This document shows, piece after piece, positions 10,499 through 20,204 of a stretch of DNA of 64,000 nt (the first letter of the stretch is position 1; the number at the start of each line of letters is the position of its first letter). The notes under the pieces are model-generated. The model was not told where the DNA came from. It saw nothing but the letters and a program-made list of their open reading frames with translations, and did no database searches. The translations under genes and the position numbers were made by a program. The DNA lies in NCBI RefSeq assembly GCF_019578655.1, contig NC_063259.1:14474489-14538488 (forward strand). Reading direction: 5' to 3'. The DNA is from Ricinus communis (taxonomy: Eukaryota > Streptophyta > Magnoliopsida > Malpighiales > Euphorbiaceae).

Positions 10499-13400
10499 AT
10501 GATCATTTGCATGGCTGTGTTTAAACAGTTTGTGTCTTTATTTCTTGTATTGGCACTTCTTATTACAAGTAGTATTAGCTGTGTGTATGGTCGTTTTGTG
10601 GTGGAGAAGAGTAGCATAAGTGTTTTATCACCCTTGAGTTTGAGATCAAAACACGATAGTGCAATAGGGAATTTTGGTATACCTGATTATGGTGGTTTCA
10701 TGGTTGGTTCTGCTATGTATCCTGACAAAGGAGCTTCTGGGTGTCAAGCTTTTGATGGTGATAAGCCTTTCAGGTCCAAATCTCCTCGCCCCACTATTCT
10801 TCTGCTCGATCGTGGAGGTATTTGATTACTTCTCTATGTTCTGTTTATTTAACTGCTTTTCTTTTAAATTGCCAAGTATTCGTATTCAAATCACTGCATA
10901 AGTTTACTAATGTTGAATTGAAGTCAAAATCATATGCATCTTTTAGTGACGGAATAGTGGGTCTCTCTTGTTTTCTTGATTTTGCTAGATTTGATCATGA
11001 TTGATTGGAAGGATATAAGTGTTATATTATATGGGTTGTTCATGTTTCTTTTCTGTAGGTCTTTAAAAAAAAGAAAGAAATCGAGTCTGTCTTGATGTGC
11101 AACTCTTCGGTTTTAACATTGAAATCTTATACAGTTGACTTTTAGATTGCAGTGTATGATATTTTTTATCAATTGTAAGTTGAAATTAGATTGTTTGTTC
11201 TTAATTCATCCAGAATTTTATGATAGAAACACATCAGTGAATTGTTCAACATTGACCTCCTCAGACAAATTCAAAATCAGCTGTTGAATTTTCAGTTTCT
11301 CATAATCCTCTGCAATTTCATGGGCACAAAATTTTTTGCTGAGTCATGAAAAGCCGATTCCTTTAATTACTTGGCTTTATTTTTGCCTTCTATATGTTTA
11401 TACTTTTATAGATTGATGAAATACCAACTAGGTGACCTTGAAGTGCTTCTAACAATTCCAGTGTTAATATTTTAATTCTTCCACAAAAACTGCAAATCTC
11501 AGCGTGTAATATTTCAATCAAGTATACTGTTCACATTCCTACGTAATAGAGCTTCCTGTGATTATATTACTGAAGCTAAACTTGAGGCTTCTTTCTTTTC
11601 TTTTCTTTTTTTCCTTTTCTCTCTTGAAAATGCAGAATGCTATTTTGCTCTGAAAGCATGGAATGCCCAGCAAGCTGGAGCTGCAGCAGTTTTAGTGGTT
11701 GATAGTATTGATGAGCCACTAATAACTATGGACTCTCCTGAGGCAAATGGTGATTCAGATGGCTATGTGGAGAAGATTGGAATCCCATCAGCCTTGATAG
11801 AGAGGTCTTTTGGTGAGAGCTTGAAGCAAGCTTTGAAGAATGGTGAGGATGTTGTTATCAAATTGGACTGGAGAGAGTCTGTTCCCCATCCTGATCAGAG
11901 AGTTGAATATGAGCTTTGGACAAACAGCAATGATGAATGTGGGACTCGATGCGATGAGCAGATGGATTTTGTAAAGAATTTCAAGGGTCATGCTCAAATC
12001 CTCGAGAAAGGGGGTTACACAATGTTCACTCCACACTATATTACTTGGTATTGTCCGCAGGCTTTTATTCTCAGCAATCAGTGCAAGTCTCAGTGCATAA
12101 ACCACGGAAGATACTGTGCACCTGATCCAGAACAGGATTTTGGGGAGGGATATCAGGGTAAAGATGTGGTGATTGAGAACTTGCGGCAACTTTGCGTCCA
12201 TAGAGTTGCCAATGAGAGTGACCGATCTTGGGTTTGGTGGGATTTTGTCACAGATTTTCATATCAGGTGTTCCATGAAGAAGAAAAGGTATAGCAAAGAA
12301 TGTGCCGAGGATGTTCTGAAATCACTTGGTAAGTTATATTCCGTGGTGCCTATTTTGTATAGATCTCTTATTGGATCAATTTCATTGCGCTGACAATGTT
12401 CCAGCACAGATTTGCCTCTTGATAAGATAAAAAAGTGCATGGGTGAACCTGAAGCTGATGTGGAGAATGAAGTACTGAAAACCGAGCAAGAACTCCAGGT
12501 ATTACTACCTTTTCCAGCACACACTAGAAAATGCAGATAACTTGGAACTTGACATAGCATAATCTGGTCTTGCTAATATTGTTTTCATTTTCTGGTTTCT
12601 GGAACGTAGGTCGGGCGAGGATCTCGTAGTGATGTTACCATCTTGCCAACACTAGTTATTAATAATGTTCAATACCGAGGTTTGTGTATAATAGCTATAT
12701 AATATTCTATTATGTCTTTGGTTGACCATCTCATCTTTCCTTCAACTCCCATTGTGTTTTACTTTTCCCTTCATGGTTTTGTCACCTGTTTGCAATTTAA
12801 TCTTCCAATGCACATTGAATAATATTGATGCATTATGAGGCTAATTTTTCTCTCTTAATTTTCTTGCTCTAAAGGAAAATTGGAGAGAACTGCTGTGCTG
12901 AAGGCCATATGTGCTGGATTTAAGGAGACCACTGATCCTCCAATCTGCTTAAGTTCAGGTTGATTTACTTTTCTTATCTACAATCTAAGACTGTTGCTTC
13001 AATTTGGAACTCTGCTGTTAAATTCTTCTTCTATGCTTGCTCAATTTGAGTTTGTTTTATATTTGTAGATCTTGAGACAAATGAGTGTCTTGAAAGAAAT
13101 GGAGGCTGTTGGCAGGACAAACAATCTAATGTAACTGCTTGCAAGGTAGACTGATAAAAAATTTCATTACAGAGCTTACTCCCCCACAGAATTTGCTCTG
13201 CTTGAACCATTCTATGTATAGTTTTGCTGAATTTGTTTTTAATTCGTCTTTTCATCTTTTCCTGCATACTAATTTTTAGGATCATGAATTTGGTTAGGAC
13301 ACATTTAGGGGAAGAATATGTGAGTGCCCGGTGGTGAAGGGCGTACAGTACAGAGGAGATGGTTATGCATCTTGTGAAGGTACATTTTTCTGATTTGAGA

Positions 13401-14685
13401 AACATCATTTATTTTCAATGATTTAAACACTCTGACTATGGAAAAGAGTTACTGTGAAACTTCCACGTGTATGTTGCTGAGGAATGTCTTTCAAAATTCT
13501 CCATCCATATAGGAAATTTAATTGATGAGAGTATGTGTGTGCATCACTGGTTCATTTAGACGTCGACCTTTAGTGCACATTTTTTGGTGAAAGGGGGTTG
13601 CTTCAGTTTCTATTGGCTCTAACATTGGAAGTGCTAAATAGTTATTATACATCCCAAGGAAGAAGTATGTTTTGTTTCGTCTCCTGTTATGTTTGAAAGT
13701 GATTTAAGCACTGAAGTGTAATAGCATGATCATGTATAGCTACTCACTGTTTTATATTTCTTTGACTGACAGCTTTTGGATCTGCAAGGTGTTCGATAAA
13801 TAATGGAGGGTGCTGGTCAGACACAAGAAATGGATTAACTTTTTCAGCATGCTCAGTTCAGTGATTTATGCATCAGTTTTTCGGTTTTATTAACAGTTTT
13901 ATTTGCTTTTTTTGGGTTCGTTGAAATAAGTTCCTCTCATTTGTCTTTCTCATCTTGATGAAATTCCTTTATACAAACAGGAATCGCAGTTATCAGGCTG
14001 TGAATGCCCAGAAGGCTTTAGAGGGCATGGCCATGATAAGTGTGAAGGTTATTTTCTAAAATAATTGTTCCTGTTGAGAAGATAATAGTTATACAGCCGA
14101 AATCTTATCTGTAACAATTCTTGCCTTAAAAAATCTTATGTGCATCAGATATTAACGAATGCAAGGAACGCACTGCCTGTCAGTGCGATGGTTGCTCCTG
14201 TAAGAATACTTGGGGTGGATATGAGTGCAAATGCAAGGGAGACCTCCTTTACATGAAGGAACAAGATGCCTGTATTGGTAAGATAACAAGCTTGATTCAA
14301 GTTTCAAAAGGAAGGTTGCTGGCCATGAATATAAGCTATTGTAAATTACTAACTCTCCATCCATTATACAGAAAGAAATGGATCGAAATTTGGATGGTTC
14401 CTCACTTTTGTGATCGTAGCGGTTGTAGCAGGAGCTGGTATTGCTGGTTATATATTCTACAAATACAGGCTTCGGGTATGTCTGAATACACTCCATAGTC
14501 CTATACTGGATTTCACGTTCATCTTTGTAGTCATAGTCATAATAAGCACATCTCTTTTTCTCTTGCAGTCTTACATGGACTCAGAGATCATGGCTATCAT
14601 GTCACAGTACATGCCCCTTGACAACCACCATAACAGCGAAGTCCCAACCGAAGCCCAACCTCTACGACAGGGCACTTCCGTGTAA
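10499..14685 (+). CDS. VSR: Vacuolar sorting receptor (BP-80 family)
   Basis: Type I membrane receptor that carries soluble proteins with vacuolar sorting signals from the trans-Golgi network to the prevacuolar compartment. There are twelve exons: 10499-10817, 11636-12328, 12410-12498, 12610-12679, 12875-12958, 13069-13145, 13298-13379, 13773-13855, 13981-14047, 14149-14277, 14372-14475, 14569-14685. Joined, they give 637 aa with no stop, matching the usual 620-635. The parts are: a signal peptide (about 1-32), the protease-associated ligand-binding domain (exons 1-2), the central VSR region, Cys-rich EGF-like repeats (about 415-565, including a DINEC calcium-binding type), one membrane helix (about 572-594), and a cytosolic tail with the YMPL sorting motif (613-616). 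A second ATG at 10511 is an equally plausible start (633 aa). The tail ending in QGTSV differs from the BP-80/VSR1 type, so I do not assign a numbered subclass. Confidence 0.95.
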
Positions 14686-15507
14686 GGTAACAAATCCTTT
14701 TCCTTGTATGACTTCACTAAGTTTTGGCAGTGCTGTGAGATGATCTCTTGCAACCAACTTATTTGCTGTCACTACCTGCAGAAACAAAAGCTAAAAGAAA
14801 TCAGTTGTACAAAAGGATATATCTTCATTAGAGAATCGATTTACAATTACATAAACTTATAGACATGGCAGCTCTTACATGCAGCAGAGAGGTCAACTTC
14901 TTGATCTGCCATACATTGTTAGGACCTTGTGAGTTATTGAAATAGACAAATACGTCACGGATTTTTCTTTTTCTTTTTTTATTTTTCCCCTTTCTTGCTA
15001 TGTAAATAAAATAGTTGAGATGTATATTTAGCTTCAAGAAGTAATAAGGTACTGCTGGATAAAAAAGAAACAGAACAAGGATGTGAAATGAAAAGGCAGT
15101 AGTGCCTTTATCATGTTCCACTGAACAATTTACAGATTTCTTTTGCAAATTGACATTTTCCATATTGGCCGGAGCTGTGCATATCAATCTTGAACTTATC
15201 TAGCAAGTAGCAATTACTGTACCAAAAGTTAAACAGCTGACATCTAGCATCTCCTCCTTCCTAATAACTCCTGAGGAATGTCACTGTACCTTGAAATGGT
15301 TATTGGCAATGTTTTGCATATTGAATTGGAAATGTAAAAAGATGTCTCAAGTGTAATTGTAAAGATTAGACTACTTGGAAAGAGCAACTGAAAACATAAA
15401 ATGATACAGGTATGGATAGTCAAGGATTAGTTAATATTAATGTGCTTTTCTCAATAAAAAGATTGCATATGGATGCAGAATTGCTCTGCTTTTTTGTACA
15501 GAAGTAC
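14686..15507. other. 3' flank of VSR and short intergenic region
   Basis: This is probably 3' UTR of the receptor followed by non-coding DNA. The reading frames here are short and resemble no protein I know. Confidence 0.5.
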
Positions 15508-15512
15508 AAAAA
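15508..15512 (-). terminator. RNA polymerase III terminator of tRNA-Thr
   Basis: On the minus strand a TTTTT run lies 13 nt after the last base of the tRNA. A run of four or more T is the standard Pol III stop signal. Confidence 0.7.
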
Positions 15513-15525
15513 GTAATTCCATGTT

Positions 15526-15598
15526 GCTCTCGTTGAGAGTCGAACTCAAGACCTCCCGCTTACTAAACGGGTGCTCTAACCAACTGAGCTACGAGAGC
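15526..15598 (-). tRNA. tRNA-Thr (anticodon AGT)
   Basis: A 73-nt cloverleaf without intron. The acceptor stem GCTCTCG pairs with CGAGAGC, and the D arm is GCTC...GAGC. The anticodon stem CCCGT/GCGGG encloses loop TTAGTAA with anticodon AGT. The T arm is TTGAG-TTCGACT-CTCAA. Internal A box (TAGCTCAGTTGG) and B box (GTTCGACTC) are present. AGT becomes IGT after deamination and reads Thr codons ACU, ACC and ACA. It is a typical nuclear gene: no CCA is encoded and a Pol III terminator follows. Confidence 0.96.
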
Positions 15599-15635
15599 TT
15601 GCCGGTTTGTATTCTACAAAAATTATAAAACAATT
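15599..15635 (-). promoter_or_regulatory. Upstream elements of the tRNA-Thr gene
   Basis: Immediately 5' of the tRNA (minus strand) is CGGCAA, supplying the CAA motif at the -1 to -10 zone. A TATA-like TTTTATAATTTT lies about 20-35 nt upstream. Both are known positive elements of plant tRNA genes. The same stretch lies in front of the divergent PPR-like gene. Confidence 0.5.
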
Positions 15636-15704
15636 ACAGTATTGAAAAAAGGACCCAGCTTCTTGGCGTCGGCGGCATCAGCAACTCAGCAAGCATTAAC
15701 GAGA

Positions 15705-16475
15705 ATGAAATCCCTGAAACAAGCAAAACCCCACCTTCACTTCCTCCATTATCAATCCAAACCCATCAGTACCATCTCTCATTTCCTGCAACAACAACAA
15801 CAGTCACAATACTGTGCATCATCATCTTCATGCGAAGAAATAAAAAACTCAAAAAAATTAACATTAACACGAAACGAAATAACCAAAATCAATCTCCTAA
15901 TCCCACGGCTATGTCTTTCAGACAATCTGACAACAGCAATCCACTTAACAACGGCGACCCTTCTCGCAAAACCACCTCACAAGTCAATCTCTCTCTCCAT
16001 TCTCATTCACTCTCTCACTTCCCAACCTGACATGACCAAGCCCGTGTCACTCCTCACTATTCTTAGACACACCCCACAGGCTCACGATTACCTCACACCC
16101 ATCACTACTATGCTGATTACCTCTTATGTTAAAAGGAAGAGACCAAAGGAGGCATTTAAGGTGTATCAATGGATGCTTAGACCTGGCTCTCCTTGTAGAG
16201 TCGAAAAGATTGTATTTTTAGCTTTGGTTAATGGGTTTTGTGAGTTTGGCTTGGTTCTTGAGGGTTTGAGGATTTTGAGGGACATGGTTGATGTGGGTTT
16301 TGTCCCTGGAGTTAGGTTGAGAAGAAGGGTTTATAGAAGTTTGTTGATGGAGGCTAGAGTGAGAGAAGCAGTGGAATTGGATAAAGCTTTGTGCTTTTAT
16401 GCTAATGGTGATGTTGATGGTGTTAGTAAACTGAGGAAATTGTTGGATCCTGTAATTAGGAACTGGACAGAGTAG
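15705..16475 (+). CDS. Small PPR-like protein, probably organelle-targeted
   Basis: An intronless gene. From the first in-frame ATG (15705) it gives 256 aa. The frame is open further upstream to a TTG at 15642, but that codon is not a credible plant start. The N-terminus is rich in Ser, Thr, His and basic residues with a glutamine run (about 29-33), as expected for a plastid or mitochondrial transit peptide. About 131-165 and 166-200 look like two pentatricopeptide-type helical pairs (TPITTMLITSYVKRKRPKEA, then a unit around VFLALVNGFCEFG). PPR proteins bind organellar RNA through arrays of such repeats, and most are much longer. With only about two repeats this is a short, atypical member, and its role is unknown. 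It starts 106 bp from the 5' end of the divergent tRNA-Thr. Confidence 0.75.
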   Translation: MKSLKQAKPHLHFLHYQSKPISTISHFLQQQQQSQYCASSSSCEEIKNSKKLTLTRNEITKINLLIPRLCLSDNLTTAIHLTTATLLAKPPHKSISLSILIHSLTSQPDMTKPVSLLTILRHTPQAHDYLTPITTMLITSYVKRKRPKEAFKVYQWMLRPGSPCRVEKIVFLALVNGFCEFGLVLEGLRILRDMVDVGFVPGVRLRRRVYRSLLMEARVREAVELDKALCFYANGDVDGVSKLRKLLDPVIRNWTE

Positions 16476-17682
16476 GAACAGGTACTCCTAATTCGTTCTT
16501 GAGTTTTTAGTCTATATATGTTCTATTTATTATTGATTTAAATTTTTTAATATTTAATTCTAGAGCATAAGATGTGCCATTTACCTATTGACAATGAAAT
16601 ACAGATGCTTTCTTAATGTGATGGGGCCTTCATATTGATTTTTATATCCATTCTCCGTTCTATTTGATCCATTTTGGTTTTTGTTGTGTTGGAGAGAAAG
16701 ATTGTTAGTAATGGTTGATATCCTGACCTGCTAGAGTAAAACATTCAGATGGATACCAGAAAGGTTTCTGGTTTTTTTTTTTTTCAAATTTAGATGATTT
16801 TATTTTGGAAAACCCAGCGGTCATCTCTGAATTATTTCTTTTTTGTTGGTGATGTATGACATTCCCTACCCCAGAAGACTGGACAACATTTATTCTATAT
16901 TGATTGATGCTAAAGTATTCATGGATTAATACTTTTATTGTTGCTCGCTTAAGCTGTTAAGTGTGAGGTTATGTAAATAGGCCTTAGGTTTGAATGTTAC
17001 CTATCAGAAAGAAGAGAAAGGCAGGGCAGCAGGAGCTATAAGTTGGTTGGGAATAACATTAAACAAAGTTTGGTACTAATCCATATGACACTCAGTTATG
17101 AGATGATGAATGTTATTGGATAAAATAGTTAAACCTGATCTTGCATGAAACATTAAACTAGAATGTGAGTGTAACCTGTTATCAGATTTATATAATGCAG
17201 TAAAAGCTTGTTCTTGAACCTACAAATGAGGTCATCCTTCATTTTAATTTTTTTAAAGCCATGATAAATGTACTTTGTCTTATTCAAATTCATATGGAAA
17301 ATGCAAATGCCTAAGTTTTAGTAATTTATTTATTTATTTGAAATTAACAGTCTTTTATCATTCATTCTCCATATTTCTGCAGCAAATTTCTTTCTTTTGC
17401 TGCAGTTTGTTTATCATTGCGATTTCCACCTTCAAAGCCTCAGGCTTTGGTTTCACCTTTGTTTTTTTTCCCCCTTCTATATGTGCATGATTTGCATAAA
17501 TACTGCACAGAATATTGAATTTGTGGTCGACATGGTTTCGTCTATGATGTCGGAATTATGCCTACAGTTGGATGTATTTTTTCCTTTTAATTTTTAAAAG
17601 TGCTTTTGCATACTTTCAAATGCTACATGTGATTTTGACTTCAACAGTTTTTTATTGTTTTTCTTTCCTATTTTTCCTGCAG
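16476..17682. other. 3' flank of PPR-like gene and intergenic DNA
   Basis: T-rich DNA without convincing genes. The short open frames here have no recognisable family. Confidence 0.5.
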
Positions 17683-17771
17683 GCCCCTTCCACTTTCTTT
17701 CACCCCCATTCCTTTTCATTCCCAATTCTTCTTTCTGAGCAAGTTGTGCTGTTCCATCGAAAGAATTCAGG
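17683..17771 (+). other. Candidate isolated exon
   Basis: The stretch is C-rich and bordered by a good 3' splice site (tttcctgcag, ending at 17682) and a donor (CAG|gtattg). It is open in one frame (APSTFFHPHSF...). It could be an exon, possibly 5' UTR, of a gene disrupted by the copia insertion at 20068, or of an alternative PPR-gene transcript. No family is recognised. Confidence 0.25.
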
Positions 17772-18653
17772 TATTGCTTCTTGATCTCTTTGTAGCTTGC
17801 ACAATCATGTATCAAGTTTCTAAATTTTAGCATATTGTTTTTTGATTTACACCTTTCCTTATCATAAAGGTGCATTCTTTGCATTATGTATGCCTCTGTC
17901 AAATGATTAGCGCATTACATCACTTGTAAATAATGCTACTTGTAATTCACCTTTCCATGTAATTGTTATTAACATTGTGTTTGGTCGAAATCCATAAATT
18001 TATGAAATTGATTTGCAAATGCAAAGTTTTGTGCTTTGAATGAAATGAAAGTCACTTTAGAATTCTACATATTCAAAATTTGTGCAAAATTGGTTATAAA
18101 TAAACTAAATTCTCACAAAGTAGGTAGAACCTCCAAATGAATTTCACATTAGTTTGTCAATATAATCCGTCACACTGAAATATCTCCTTTAACTTTATCA
18201 TTTTTATTTTATTTTCTCTCTCATGTATTTCTCTCAAATGAAATGAATCTTTTAATAGATTTCAACCAAACATAGCATAATGGTCATTTGTTGTTAGACA
18301 TGGTCAGTGACTGGATTTCATTCTTCTGTTTCATCCAGTTATTATTGTTTTTATTTTCTCATTTTCCTCTTGCTGGGTTCTAATTTGTATTTGAATTTCT
18401 GTGTTTCCTATCTTTCTTTCAAGGTGATGATGTTCAGGTGGGAATATGATTTTGCATTTTAATTTTTGCAAGACTACATGCTTAATATCATTTTAATTCC
18501 ATTTTTTCAGGGAATTTGTTTCATTTTCTTGTAAATCAAACTTCAGAATAGCAGGCTTTGTAGTCACTATATGGATAAGAGATATAATTTCTGTTTTGCA
18601 AGTTGAAAAAAACTTTAGGCTTGCAGCAGCACTAATTCCTATATCAAGTATTG

Positions 18654-18698
<45 letters not shown>

Positions 18699-19963
18699 GT
18701 TTATGTTTTTGTTAATTCATCTTAATATAGGGTCATAGATGAGCTTAAACCTTTTCATACAATTACTAGAGTAATTAGTAAATAATAAAATAAAATCCAA
18801 GTGTTTGTACAAAAGGCAGAAGGAATTAAATGGAATTTACCAATCTCAGCATTTGAAGGCCAATCAACTTTCTTATTTTAATATTAATATATGAAAAAAT
18901 TCTTATTATAAGAAATGAAAATAAAAAATCAAAATGAGTAAAAGGACATGAGAAGGGTGCGTTTGAATGATTATATTTTTGGAACAAATGCTAATTAAAA
19001 ATGTGGTTTGCATTGCATTTTTATTGAATTAACTGTGAGTTGTATGTTGTTTTATTTGCTTTTCATTTCTAATTAGTGGGCTTTAGGGGTTTTTTTTTAT
19101 TAAGAATATTTTATTTTGCGCTATTTATTTTTATTATGTGAAGAAGGGTTGTCATTAAGAAAAGGGGAAAGAAGACCACCAGCGTATACAATATAAATAA
19201 ACTGCATAGAAGAAATTCTAATTTGGCTTAAATTTAAAAATAGTAGTCAAATAAATCCAAAAATCTTCAAAAATGGGAATTTTCAAACTAAATATAGAAA
19301 AACGAAATATTTAATTAGACTAACATATTACCATAATCTATGTGCTAATCTAATTTTTCTATTAAAAATTTTAAAAAATAAAACGGCTAAAGTCGAGAAA
19401 TATGTCTTTTGGATGCCTAATTGAAAATAATTTGTCTAAAAAGTGATAACAATAAAAAAAATATTTTTTATTATACACCAAACTGATAGATGATTGACAA
19501 ATATTATTAATTTTAAATAATAAAATGTATCAATTATTTAATATTAAAATATAAAAATATTTATATACACTTGCCGATAATACGAAAAGGCTGCGACTTT
19601 TAAGCGAGACATACACCTAAACTAGACTTTAACTAGACAGGGATTTTCTAATAGATTAATCACTTCTTTTCTTTTCTTTTTTTCCAATTGCTCCATAAGT
19701 GTAACTGTCTTTGTTCATCTCTTTCCGCATCAATTTATCTCTTCTTCTTCAATGTAATAGATTCTTTTAAAAGAAAGACTCTGAATTTTTTTGAACCTGC
19801 TGCCATTGGGATTGTGTGTTCGTCTCTTCACTGCTATTTCTCCATCGTCCGAGGTTGGATTAACAAACAAAAGATACATAAAAGAGATCTATACCCGGAC
19901 TGAATATATCCAAGAAAGACAGAAGTGGTTTCCCTAGGGATAATTTTTCTCTTAATTGTACAG
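17772..19963. other. Intergenic DNA with (ATT)n microsatellite
   Basis: No supported gene. A run of about 14 ATT units lies at 18657-18698. From about 19560 the base composition rises slightly towards the coding-like block at 19964. Confidence 0.45.
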
Positions 19964-19996
19964 GAATATGAAAACAAAACACCGTCAAATGACGAG

Positions 19997-20032
<36 letters not shown>

Positions 20033-20067
20033 CCTCCCTATGCTCCCCCGGCGCAGGCCTACCACGG
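19964..20067 (+). pseudogene. GC-rich coding-like block split by the copia element
   Basis: It follows a possible 3' splice site (ttgtacag, ending 19963). The block is open in frame for 34 codons with G/C at most third positions, rich in Pro, Ala and Ser (APFPPYAPPAQAYHG). It ends exactly at the copia target duplication CACGG. The frame resumes after the element at 29632 and stops at 29639-29641. This suggests a gene's last exon was interrupted, or that an organelle-derived fragment was hit. The minus strand is also open here, so the coding strand is not certain. No family is recognised. Confidence 0.35.
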
Positions 20068-20204
20068 TGTGGAGAAAGAAATTTAAGTTGGTATTAATCT
20101 GTGATGATATACAATGTTGAATTCTGAGATTTACATGAATGAATATGATCAATATATATACACTTAGAGATTAATAGTCTTATTGCTATAATTTTTAGAC
20201 CCTA
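20068..20204 (-). repeat. Copia 3' LTR, part 1
   Basis: Matches 29283 onward base for base except for scattered substitutions. It is cut by the 3.1-kb insertion inside the word GACCCTAACTC of the LTR. Confidence 0.92.

Noticed and set aside
11788..12560. Minus-strand frames of 157 and 100 codons over VSR exons 2-3
   Set aside because: They lie opposite a strongly conserved receptor exon and cross its intron. No family similarity.
13031..13408. Minus-strand frame of 125 codons
   Set aside because: It overlaps VSR exons 6-7 and introns. No motif supports it.
14828..15187. Minus-strand frame of 119 codons after the VSR gene
   Set aside because: Low-complexity Lys/Tyr/Phe-rich translation of AT-rich DNA, no family.
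15642..15704. Upstream start (TTG) for the PPR-like gene
   Set aside because: TTG is not a normal plant nuclear start. The ATG at 15705 is the first credible one, though the upstream codons are open.
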